NCBI GenBank assembly: GCA_036272935.1 | Contig: DATAXP010000026.1 | Location: forward strand, 1 to 10,986 | Length of the DNA stretch: 10,986 nucleotides | Direction of reading: 5' to 3' | Source of the DNA: DATAXP01 sp036272935 | GTDB lineage: Bacteria > Planctomycetota > Planctomycetia > Pirellulales > PNKZ01 | Shown here: piece after piece, positions 1 through 6,296 of the stretch | Layout: each line of letters opens with the position of its first letter | Numbering within the stretch: the stretch's first letter is position 1 | Program-made: the position numbers and the translations under genes | The notes under the pieces: model-generated | What the model was told of the DNA's origin: nothing | What the model saw: the letters and a program-made list of their open reading frames with translations, nothing else | Database searches by the model: none

Positions 1-125
1 AGCACGCGCTGCGCCATGCGACCGACCTCCGTGAGAGAATACAATGCCTCCAGCCACGGACAATCTTTCGCTGCTAGCCTTCACTCCGGCAAGCACACTG
101 CGAACAATCCTCTTCCACGAACAAC

Positions 126-455
126 GTGCGTTTGCCCTGGGCCAAGGCGCTGCTGACGCGGAATCGCATCGCACGAGTGGCCGCCGATCCGGTGCCGCAT
201 CCCGAGGCGGCCGCATCCGCCGGCTGGCCGGGCGTGGTTTACTATCGGCTGCACGGCTCGCCGCACATGTATTATTCGTCGTACGACGATGCGTATCTCG
301 ATCGGTTGGCGGAGCAACTGCGAGAGCATGCCACGACGGGCCCGCGCACCTGGTGCATCTTCGACAACACGGCACGGCATGCGGCCACCATGAACGCGCT
401 GGGAGTACAAGCGCGGTTGAACAAGATTTATGACACCGAGACAGGCACTGCCTGA
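126..455 (+). pseudogene. DUF72 (YecE-like) protein, C-terminal half only; 5'-truncated remnant
   Basis: The 109-residue product matches the C-terminal half of the DUF72 family: an IARVAADP strand, then YYRLHGSPHMYYSSYDD, then WCIFDNTARHAATMNAL. These are the late conserved blocks of this TIM-barrel-like family, whose function is unknown. Full members are roughly 230-300 residues and carry an N-terminal block (a CGxSGW-like motif) that is absent here. The same frame read upstream meets a TAG at 75-77, and the segment 78-125 lacks a clear counterpart of the EPRHxSW block expected just before this point, although neighbouring frames hold weak echoes of it. The GTG at 126 has no ribosome binding site. 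I infer a decayed or frameshifted gene whose start lies left of the window. It is convergent with the gene at 620-3010. The family call is fairly sure; the pseudogene call is less so, because only 125 upstream bases are visible. Confidence 0.65.
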
Positions 456-480
456 CAAGCAGACAGTGGCACCAGGCGGC

Positions 481-605
481 TATTGATTTTCAGAAAAGCA
501 ATCGAACCAGTGTTTTGGGTGGCACTGGCTCTGCCAGTGTTGAACCGGGCACTGGCGGAGCCAGTGGCACCCATGGACATTCGTTTGTCTTTCTGAAGAT
601 CAATA
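481..605. repeat. Inverted-repeat element with terminal repeats and two inner hairpins (MITE- or REP-like)
   Basis: The outer ends are inverted copies: 481-496 (TATTGATTTTCAGAAA) pairs with 590-605 with one mismatch in 16. Inside lie two short hairpins, each a 7-bp perfect stem CACTGGC/GCCAGTG with a 3-base loop, at 523-539 (loop TCT) and 550-566 (loop GGA). The two hairpins with their flanks (519-539 and 550-570) are themselves near inverted copies around a 10-base spacer, so the whole element could fold into one long stem or a cruciform. A partial extra copy of the inner motif (CAGTGGCACC) lies outside at 464-473. The element fills the spacer between two convergent genes, so it may also act as a bidirectional terminator, though no T-tract follows the hairpins. 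No target-site duplication is evident. It is either a non-autonomous mobile element or a REP-type repeat. Confidence 0.6.
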
Positions 606-619
606 AGCGACCCGATCTG

Positions 620-3010
620 TTATCGTCCCGGTATTTCGACCTTGGCCCAGAACGGGTGTTGGCGGTCGCCGCGGGTGCGCACGTCTTCGAGCATCACGGT
701 CAGGTCGGGCTCGATGAAGGGGTCGCCGTTCTTGGGGCGGGCGCCGTTGACCAGCACACGGATGGGTTGGGCGAAGTCGAGCATCTCGGGGGTCAACCAC
801 ACGGTCGCCCCGGCGGCTGCCGTGCGGACGATCACGCCGTTGGTCGCCGTGAGCGTGGCCTCGGTCACCGCGGCAATCGTGCTGCGAGGCGGAGGCCAAT
901 GTTCAGGATCGACCATCGTTTTCGGCGGCAGGTCGCGCAGCTCGACCCACCAGAAAAAGTTGTCCCACGTGCGCAGCGAGCGGCACTTAATCTCGCGCGG
1001 AAAGAAATTGCGCCGGAAGCGGCTCATCCAATCGAACAGCCGTAGAATCTCGTCGGAAAAGTGTTCGTGGCCGCGGCCTTGGAACTCCGCCACGGTGATG
1101 TTGTAATGCCACTTCATGTAGCGGTCCACGTCGCGGGCGTTCTTCACGCTCTTGTCGCCGTCCAGCTCGCCGCCGACTAGGTAGAACGGCACATACTTGG
1201 CGTTCTCCCAGTAATGGGCCACGAACCGGTCGGCGACTGCGGTGATCGGAATTACGCCGGCCCACAGGTCGGGATGCGAGACGGCGATATCCCACGCCGC
1301 GTCGCCGCCGATCGAGTGCCCCGACAGGAATACCCGATCGGTATCGACGGCGTAGCGCCGGCAAGCGTCGCGCAGGCTGTTCAGCACCGCGGCGTGCTCG
1401 CGCGCCGTGTAGCCGTATTCGAACTGCTCGGCCTTGGCCCAGGCCGGCGCAATGACGATATATCCGTGGCGCGTCGCCTGACCCAGCCGGCTGCCGTCGG
1501 GCATTCGCGCTCCGGCCCACCAATCGATCTGCTGCTGGGGCGTGCTGCCGGCGCCGTGCAAGGTGACGACCGTCGGGTAGCTGCGATACGGATCGTATTC
1601 GGGCGGCAACTGGATCGTGTACATGCAGGCTGGTTCGCCGGCGATCGCGTCGACCCTGTGCCGGTACAGCCCCGGTTCCTTGTCGATCGGCGTGCCCAGG
1701 CCCAATGGCGGCTTCATGTGATTGGCCAATTTGGCGACTAGCGGCGGCGTGGCCCCGGCCTGGCTGCGGGCGTCGGCAAGGATTCTGTCGCGGTTGATTC
1801 GCACTGGCTCATTGAAGTATTGCCGCATCAGGTTGCGCATCTCGGCCAGCGACATTGCCAGGGGCAACTGCCGCAGCGCGTCGCCGCTGCCGACCAGCCA
1901 ACCGCTCACTGCCAACGCGATGCGGTCCTCGGGCTGAAGGTTCGGGTCGTCCCAGAACTGCCGATACGCCGCCATGCGCGGCAGCGTGTTGATGTTCAGC
2001 TCGGCGGCCAGCTCGTTACGAACCTCTTGCAGCCGACTGCCGAAGGCCGAGTCCTTGATCTTCGACAGATCGTCGTCGCAGTGCTTCATCACCTCGACCA
2101 CTTGGGCCGTCTCGGCGTTGTAGCGGTCGAGCATCTCGCGCACCGCCACCAGCGTTTCGCCCGCCACGTGGTCGGTCGGAAAGTGTTCGAGCATGGCATA
2201 TGCCAGGTGGTGCTGGCCGGCGTCGCGGCGGACTTGCGCCTCGGCCAGGATGCGCCGCGCGTAGGCCTGGTGCAGCCGGATGACGGTCGGCTGATACTGA
2301 TCGCGACCCTGCGGAAAGTCGGCGATCACCGCCTTGAGCCGTTCCTCGGCATCCTTGAAGCGTTCGCTCTGCAAGTAGAAACGGACTACGGTCAACCGTT
2401 GGTCGAGTTTCGCGGGGTCGAGCACGTGGTTCAGGATCTTGTCGAGCGTTTCTGGAGGGATCGAACTGGTGGCGATCCGCTCCTCCCACACCAGCGGTTT
2501 GCCATCCTGCACCAGCGACTCGACACGGCACCAATCGGGCGACAGCAGTGTGATCCCCTGGATCACCGGCATGATCCCCTGGCTGGTGCGCATCTTGACC
2601 ACTCGCCGGCCGAACTCATCGAACGGTGTCATCTCGACGATCTGCCCGACCATGCCGACTCTGTTGCCGTGATGGGCCACTGGCTGCTTGAGCGCAATGT
2701 GCTCGACCTGCTCGAGAGTGTCCTTTTCGTCGATGCTGGCGATCTGGAACCGCGGGATGAACGTGCGGCGCAGGTCGTCGTCGATGATTACGATCGGCTG
2801 CGTCTGCACCCCTTCCTCGGGCGGCGGCGTGTTGGGGTTCTCGGCCATCGAGCCCAGCCGAGCGATGCGCCCTTCGAGCACGCGGCCGTCTTTGAGCGTC
2901 AGCTTGGCGGCCGAGGCCGGCCCTCCGGTGGCCAATAGCAGCGCAATCGCGACGATCGAGCGCAACCAAACTGAGATCGGCCGAGGGTGGAGCATGCAAA
3001 CTCGCGTCAT
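620..3010 (-). CDS. Secreted multi-domain esterase / PHB-depolymerase-like alpha/beta hydrolase
   Basis: About 796 residues from the ATG at 3008-3010. The N-terminus carries a Sec signal peptide: hydrophobic core SIVAIALLLATGG, cleavage near PASA-AK at about residue 35. Residues 36-90 start with KLTLKDGRVLEGRI, a short beta segment. Residues about 195-330 are helical and TPR-like (RFKDAEERLKAVIADFP). A catalytic alpha/beta-hydrolase domain covers about 450-670: LHGAG (oxyanion region, 484-488), nucleophile elbow GHSIGG with Ser566, a likely acid in GELDGD (Asp617 or Asp619), and the histidine in RGHEHF (His648 or His650). This layout fits secreted feruloyl-esterase or polyhydroxybutyrate-depolymerase-like hydrolases acting on ester bonds of polymers outside the cytoplasm. 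The substrate cannot be told. A C-terminal segment of about 110 residues (APIRVLVNGARP-like region) looks beta-rich. The start is uncertain: ATG at 2993-2995 or TTG at 3053-3055 are alternatives, and none has a good ribosome binding site. It is divergent from the gene at 3213. Confidence 0.8.
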   Translation of the reverse strand: MTRVCMLHPRPISVWLRSIVAIALLLATGGPASAAKLTLKDGRVLEGRIARLGSMAENPNTPPPEEGVQTQPIVIIDDDLRRTFIPRFQIASIDEKDTLEQVEHIALKQPVAHHGNRVGMVGQIVEMTPFDEFGRRVVKMRTSQGIMPVIQGITLLSPDWCRVESLVQDGKPLVWEERIATSSIPPETLDKILNHVLDPAKLDQRLTVVRFYLQSERFKDAEERLKAVIADFPQGRDQYQPTVIRLHQAYARRILAEAQVRRDAGQHHLAYAMLEHFPTDHVAGETLVAVREMLDRYNAETAQVVEVMKHCDDDLSKIKDSAFGSRLQEVRNELAAELNINTLPRMAAYRQFWDDPNLQPEDRIALAVSGWLVGSGDALRQLPLAMSLAEMRNLMRQYFNEPVRINRDRILADARSQAGATPPLVAKLANHMKPPLGLGTPIDKEPGLYRHRVDAIAGEPACMYTIQLPPEYDPYRSYPTVVTLHGAGSTPQQQIDWWAGARMPDGSRLGQATRHGYIVIAPAWAKAEQFEYGYTAREHAAVLNSLRDACRRYAVDTDRVFLSGHSIGGDAAWDIAVSHPDLWAGVIPITAVADRFVAHYWENAKYVPFYLVGGELDGDKSVKNARDVDRYMKWHYNITVAEFQGRGHEHFSDEILRLFDWMSRFRRNFFPREIKCRSLRTWDNFFWWVELRDLPPKTMVDPEHWPPPRSTIAAVTEATLTATNGVIVRTAAAGATVWLTPEMLDFAQPIRVLVNGARPKNGDPFIEPDLTVMLEDVRTRGDRQHPFWAKVEIPGR

Positions 3011-3107
3011 GGGAAGAGTGCAACTCCATTGTCTGCCCCGCCTTGGGCAAGTCAATCAAGCCGACGGTCGGCCCGGCCACCCGATGCGCACCGCCGCGCC
3101 TGGCCAA

Positions 3108-3136
3108 TTGACGCCACTCGGCATAACCCGCAGAAT
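3108..3136 (+). promoter_or_regulatory. Candidate sigma-70-type promoter upstream of the small membrane protein
   Basis: TTGACG at 3108-3113 (5 of 6 to the -35 consensus) is followed after exactly 17 bases by CAGAAT at 3131-3136 (4 of 6 to the -10 consensus). It points rightward in the divergent spacer between 3010 and 3213 and would start transcription near 3143, about 70 bases before the ATG at 3213. It was found by eye only. Chance matches of this quality are not rare, and planctomycete promoters are poorly characterised. Confidence 0.25.
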
Positions 3137-3212
3137 TGGCGCTCCCGCGGGGCAGGCGTGGGCCGTCGGATCGAACGCCACCGTTTCAACCTCGTCGCTG
3201 CAAAACGCTCGC

Positions 3213-3458
3213 ATGATTCTGCAACGCGCGCTCGTCGCCTTGGTCGCCGGCATGTTGCTGCTACCGATGTTGGCAATCATGCTCGCCGGCTTCGGTCGGC
3301 TACTCGGCGCGATGGGCGACGCCACCGGGGCTGCCGTGCTGGGGCGCATCGCCTTGGCGGCGGCGATCTTGTGGTCGTGCGACTTGGTGTTCCTGTTGGC
3401 CGTGCTCGGGATGCGAGCCGCAAGTAGCCCTGCCGACGACACGCACTCGGAACAGTAG
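3213..3458 (+). CDS. Small two-helix membrane protein, unknown function
   Basis: The 81-residue product has two clear hydrophobic helices: about residues 5-27 (ALVALVAGMLLLPMLAIML) and about 44-68 (IALAAAILWSCDLVFLLAVL). Between them is a small Gly/Ala-rich loop, and the C-terminal tail is short and polar (ASSPADDTHSEQ). The frame stays open far upstream, but only as the antisense of the neighbouring gene. The ATG at 3213 is the first start that gives a sensible membrane protein and lies downstream of a possible promoter. No Shine-Dalgarno site is visible. The family is not recognised. It ends 97 bases before the PfpI-like gene on the same strand, so a shared transcript is possible. It is likely an inner-membrane protein. 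Confidence is limited by its size and the absence of any conserved motif. Confidence 0.5.
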   Translation: MILQRALVALVAGMLLLPMLAIMLAGFGRLLGAMGDATGAAVLGRIALAAAILWSCDLVFLLAVLGMRAASSPADDTHSEQ

Positions 3459-3543
3459 TTGCACGTTCCGCAGCGTGTCACCATCGATCGACTCGGACTA
3501 TAGCCTTCGAGCACGTTGCCTTCGAGAAAGTGTGGCCCTGGGG

Positions 3544-3549
3544 AAGGAG
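3544..3549 (+). promoter_or_regulatory. Shine-Dalgarno site deciding the start of the PfpI-like gene
   Basis: AAGGAG lies 6 bases before the ATG at 3556. It selects that codon over the in-frame start at 3475, whose 27 extra residues show no family match. It is one of only two strong ribosome binding sites in the window. Confidence 0.75.
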
Positions 3550-3555
3550 CGCGTT

Positions 3556-4107
3556 ATGGAGAATCTCAACGGAAAGCGGGTGGCCCTTCTGGTCGCCGAC
3601 GGTTTCGAGCAAGTCGAACTCGAATCGCCCAAACAGGCGTTGGAAGAGGCGGGGGCCATCGCCGAAATCGTCTCGCCGATGCACAACCGGGTGAAGGGGT
3701 GGCAGTACGTCGAGTGGGGCGATGAGTTCACGGTCGACGTGCAGCTCGACCAGGCCAGCGCCGACGACTACGACGCCCTAGTGCTCCCCGGCGGCGTGAT
3801 GAATCCCGATAAGCTACGGGGCGACATCGACGCCCTACAATTTGTCCGCGCGTTCTTCGAGGCAGGCAAGCCGGTGGCCGCCATCTGCCACGGTCCCTGG
3901 ACACTGATCGATGCCGGCGTGGTGGCCGGCCGCAAGATGACCTCGTATCCGTCGATCCAGGCCGATCTGCGCAACGCCGGTGCCGAATGGTTCGATCAGG
4001 AAGTGGTTGTCGACCAAGGGCTCGTCACCAGCCGCGATCCCGACGACCTGCCGGCCTTCAATCGCAAGCTGATCGAAGAGATACGCGAAGGGGTCCACAC
4101 ACACTGA
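3556..4107 (+). CDS. DJ-1/PfpI family protein (putative stress-related cysteine hydrolase or deglycase)
   Basis: The 183-residue product is the normal length for the single-domain PfpI/YhbO/general stress protein 18 group. The N-terminus reads KRVALLVADGFEQVEL, whose Glu18 is the conserved acid that contacts the nucleophile. A VLPGG turn follows at about 76-80. The nucleophile elbow AICHGPW holds Cys111 and His112, the hallmark of the PfpI class. The late blocks (MTSYPSIQADLRNAGAEW, then LVTSRDPDDLPAF) are typical of the whole subgroup. Family members are described as intracellular proteases or as protein/nucleotide deglycases protecting against glyoxals and other stress; which activity applies here cannot be read from sequence. 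It is cytoplasmic, with no signal peptide. The start is set by AAGGAG six bases upstream. It may be transcribed with the small membrane gene before it. Confidence 0.9.
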   Translation: MENLNGKRVALLVADGFEQVELESPKQALEEAGAIAEIVSPMHNRVKGWQYVEWGDEFTVDVQLDQASADDYDALVLPGGVMNPDKLRGDIDALQFVRAFFEAGKPVAAICHGPWTLIDAGVVAGRKMTSYPSIQADLRNAGAEWFDQEVVVDQGLVTSRDPDDLPAFNRKLIEEIREGVHTH

Positions 4108-4111
4108 GACC

Positions 4112-4198
4112 AGCAGCCACAGATGCACACGGATGGACACAGATATTCAGAGGATCTGTTCTCTTATCCGTGTTGATCTGCGTTCATCGATGGTTTCT
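4112..4198. repeat. Imperfect long-hairpin intergenic repeat (CACAGATG...CACGGAT type)
   Basis: The left arm 4112-4145 and right arm 4165-4198 are imperfect inverted copies (about 24 of 34 positions pair by eye) around a loop of about 20 bases. Each arm is itself built of short direct repeats of the form GAT-G-ACAC (CAGATGCACACGGATGGACACAGATA). From general knowledge, this pattern is a widespread dispersed repeat in planctomycete and other environmental genomes, usually just after genes, where it gives spurious ORFs. It starts 5 bases after the PfpI-like stop codon and may act as a transcript-end stem, but no T-tract follows. Confidence 0.6.
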
Positions 4199-4279
4199 CA
4201 TGCTGGTGGCTAGCGGGTGCAGCGGGTGATAAGCTGGAGCGGTTGCCTTTAGCTCGCTTGGGGACCGAGCACCGCCGTC

Positions 4280-5179
4280 ATGCCGATCGATCATCGTTGC
4301 CCGCGCTGTCAGCAGCTATTGAGCGTGCCCAGTGAGCGGGCGGGCACGATCGTCGTCTGCTCGGTTTGCGGAGCGTCGTCGATCGTCGAACCGGCGCTGG
4401 TCGGTGCCCGGCAGGAAGGGGCCGGCGCGGCAGTGCCCACAGGCCAATACGCGGGCAGTGGTTCCGAACTGGCGACGATTCCGGTGGTGCCCCCTCCGCC
4501 GCGCTCACCGGCGTGGAGCGAACCGCCGCCGCCGCGGCAACCGGCGACGAACGGGGCCGCGAGGCTATCAATGGATTTGTCTGGGCTGGTGCTGGTATCG
4601 CGGCGGGCGATTTACCTGCAAGGGGTGTTGTTCTGCGCGGTTGCGGCACTCGGATTCGTCACCGGCTACGGCATGGCCCAGCGCGAAGCGGCGGTCGCCG
4701 ACGCAGCCGACGATGCCGTCGCCGACGCTCCGGTACCCGTGCATGGAGTGATCAATTACGGACCCAAGGGAGTGCTGCAGAAAGATGCCGGGGCGGTGAT
4801 CATCGCGCTACCGGTTGCGGCGCAGCCGGAGGAGAAGATTCCGATCCGTGGTCTGCAAGTCGACGAGCCGCCGGGACCGTACACGAAGATCGCTGTCGAC
4901 GCGATCCAAGCGCTCGGCGGCGATTGCGTCCGCGCCGACGCCAGCGGAGCGTTCGAGTTGGTGGTGAAGCGGCCGGGAAAGTACCGGCTACTGATCATTT
5001 CGCGCAATGCCGTGCGCGAGAAGCGCGAGAAACTGCCGGCGCAAACGCTCGGGGAGATGGGCCACTACTTTGCGGCGCCCAACGAACTGATCGGCCTGCA
5101 CCGCTGGCGCTGGACCACCGAACAACTCGACGCCAAGACCGCACCGATCGTCCATACGTTCCCAACCGCGGGCGGATAG
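4280..5179 (+). CDS. Zinc-ribbon, single-pass membrane protein with extracytoplasmic beta domain
   Basis: The 299-residue product starts with a zinc ribbon: CPRC (Cys7, Cys10) and CSVC (Cys27, Cys30), two CxxC pairs 16 residues apart. A Pro-rich linker follows (about 50-95, with PPPP runs). One transmembrane helix spans about 111-133 (IYLQGVLFCAVAALGFVTGYG). From about 154 the chain begins VHGVINYGPKG and continues to DASGAFELVVKRPGKYRLLI (about 220-240), the pattern of a carboxypeptidase-regulatory-like (Ig-fold) domain. The expected topology is zinc ribbon in the cytoplasm and beta domain outside. The protein family as a whole is not recognised. The ATG is the first in frame and no ribosome binding site is visible. 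The stop lies 58 bases from the convergent lipoprotein gene. A role linking a cytoplasmic partner to the envelope is inference only. Confidence 0.75.
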   Translation: MPIDHRCPRCQQLLSVPSERAGTIVVCSVCGASSIVEPALVGARQEGAGAAVPTGQYAGSGSELATIPVVPPPPRSPAWSEPPPPRQPATNGAARLSMDLSGLVLVSRRAIYLQGVLFCAVAALGFVTGYGMAQREAAVADAADDAVADAPVPVHGVINYGPKGVLQKDAGAVIIALPVAAQPEEKIPIRGLQVDEPPGPYTKIAVDAIQALGGDCVRADASGAFELVVKRPGKYRLLIISRNAVREKREKLPAQTLGEMGHYFAAPNELIGLHRWRWTTEQLDAKTAPIVHTFPTAGG

Positions 5180-5204
5180 TAGGCCAGCGAATCGGCAATT
5201 TGAA

Positions 5205-5219
5205 CCATCGAGCAGATGG
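5205..5219. terminator. Weak hairpin between convergent genes
   Basis: CCATC and GATGG form a 5-bp stem with a 5-base loop in the 58-base spacer between two convergent stop codons. No T-tract follows on either strand, so this is at best a weak transcript-end structure. Confidence 0.15.
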
Positions 5220-5237
5220 ACCGATCGCAAGGCCGAA

Positions 5238-6068
5238 CTACTTCGCTTCGCGCTGCGCGGTGAGCACCGCAGCCAGTTGCGAGAGATGGTGCAGCAATGC
5301 TTCGTCGGCATTGGATTCGACGGTCTGGACCGTTGACGACAATGGTTCTGCGGACCCATAGCGCGCCAGTGTTTGCAGATAGCCTTGCAGCAGCTTGCGG
5401 TGTTGGGGGCTCGCTTCCAGCAACCAATGCGTCCACAGCCACGCCTCGGCGTAATCTTCTTGTGCCATCTCGCCGGCGCTGCTGAGCCGTTCGAGCCGCG
5501 GCAAATCGGGACGCCACTGGTGGTCCATCCACCGTGTAAGCAGCAGCCGAATGTGCGGCCGATTCAAACCGCCGTCGCTGCGCGGAACCTCGAAGTACTC
5601 GGCCAGGCCTTCGTCAATCCACAGCGGAATGCCGCGGACCACCGAATGCAAGTAGCCGTGCGACACTTCGTGCCGCAAGTCCTCGGCCACGCGATCACCC
5701 CATTGGGCGTAAACCGTCAGCCGCGTATCGCTTTCGACGAAGAACGCCCGGCGCGCGGGAAACTCGGGATGTTGGCGCGAGAGAAAGTCTTGGAAGTGAT
5801 CTTCCGACTCGAACAAGTACACGTGGATCGGCTCATCCGACGGCTGCATGTCGAGCGTTGTCATCAGGTCGCCGCGCAGCAAGCACAAGTCGTCCACCAG
5901 CCGGTGCTGCTGCGGCAGCGAAAAGTTGCTGTGAATCACCAGTTGATCGAACACCATCGCGTTGCGCACGGGCAATGTGCTCGGCGGCTCGCCGACGGTG
6001 GCGCAGCCCAGGACCACCGCGGCTACTACGGCCGAACCAAGCAGCAGCGATGCTAGAGATTGACGCAC
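5238..6068 (-). CDS. DUF1570-like metalloprotease lipoprotein (HExxH)
   Basis: The 276-residue product has an N-terminal lipoprotein signal (core LLLGSAVVAAVVLG) ending in a lipobox with Cys22, so it is probably anchored in a membrane facing the periplasm. It carries a zinc-peptidase signature: HEVSH with His133, Glu134 and His137, followed 16 residues later by WIDEGLAEYFE, whose Glu153 fits the third zinc ligand of gluzincin-type proteases. The stretch before it (HVYLFESEDHFQDFLSRQHP, then a beta strand YAQWG) and the layout match DUF1570, a family abundant in Planctomycetes. The substrate is unknown. The start codon is GTG at 6066-6068 with no Shine-Dalgarno site. It is chosen because it gives a classical lipoprotein leader. 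The gene is convergent with the zinc-ribbon gene and divergent from the DUF1571 gene, with 228 bases between starts that may hold promoters for both. Confidence 0.8.
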   Translation of the reverse strand: MRQSLASLLLGSAVVAAVVLGCATVGEPPSTLPVRNAMVFDQLVIHSNFSLPQQHRLVDDLCLLRGDLMTTLDMQPSDEPIHVYLFESEDHFQDFLSRQHPEFPARRAFFVESDTRLTVYAQWGDRVAEDLRHEVSHGYLHSVVRGIPLWIDEGLAEYFEVPRSDGGLNRPHIRLLLTRWMDHQWRPDLPRLERLSSAGEMAQEDYAEAWLWTHWLLEASPQHRKLLQGYLQTLARYGSAEPLSSTVQTVESNADEALLHHLSQLAAVLTAQREAK

Positions 6069-6166
6069 TATTGCGCAAGGTGCCGACGAGGGTGAGCGCG
6101 GAAAAGGGCGGGCATCTTAACAATCCCCCCATACCCTCAGAAGACGAAACGCATCACCGGATCGTC

Positions 6167-6184
6167 AGCACTGCCAGCAGTGCT
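6167..6184. other. Perfect 7-bp hairpin in the divergent spacer
   Basis: AGCACTG (6167-6173) and CAGTGCT (6178-6184) form a perfect stem with a 4-base loop CCAG. It sits between the divergent starts at 6068 and 6297, about 100 bases from each, and could be a binding site for a dimeric regulator or a leader hairpin. Its core resembles the inner hairpins of the element at 481-605, but the flanks differ. Confidence 0.35.
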
Positions 6185-6296
6185 AGCGCTCGATCGTACC
6201 GAACATTCCGCCACAGCGAGCGATGATGAATCGACCACGCGAGGCGCAACGATATTCATAGCCGGGGACCACGCATTCGATCTTGCGAAACCACGC

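Noticed and set aside
1820..2938. Plus-strand 372-residue open frame
   Set aside because: It is fully antisense to the esterase-like gene, and its His/Arg/Leu/Gln-rich product is what antisense of high-G+C coding DNA gives.
3476..3504. Possible promoter TGTCAC - 17 bases - TATAGC before the PfpI-like gene
   Set aside because: The -35 match is poor, and one fair -10 match is not enough to support it.
4366..5361. Plus-strand 331-residue open frame
   Set aside because: It is a +1 shadow of the zinc-ribbon gene, very Arg-rich, and without domains or a membrane helix.
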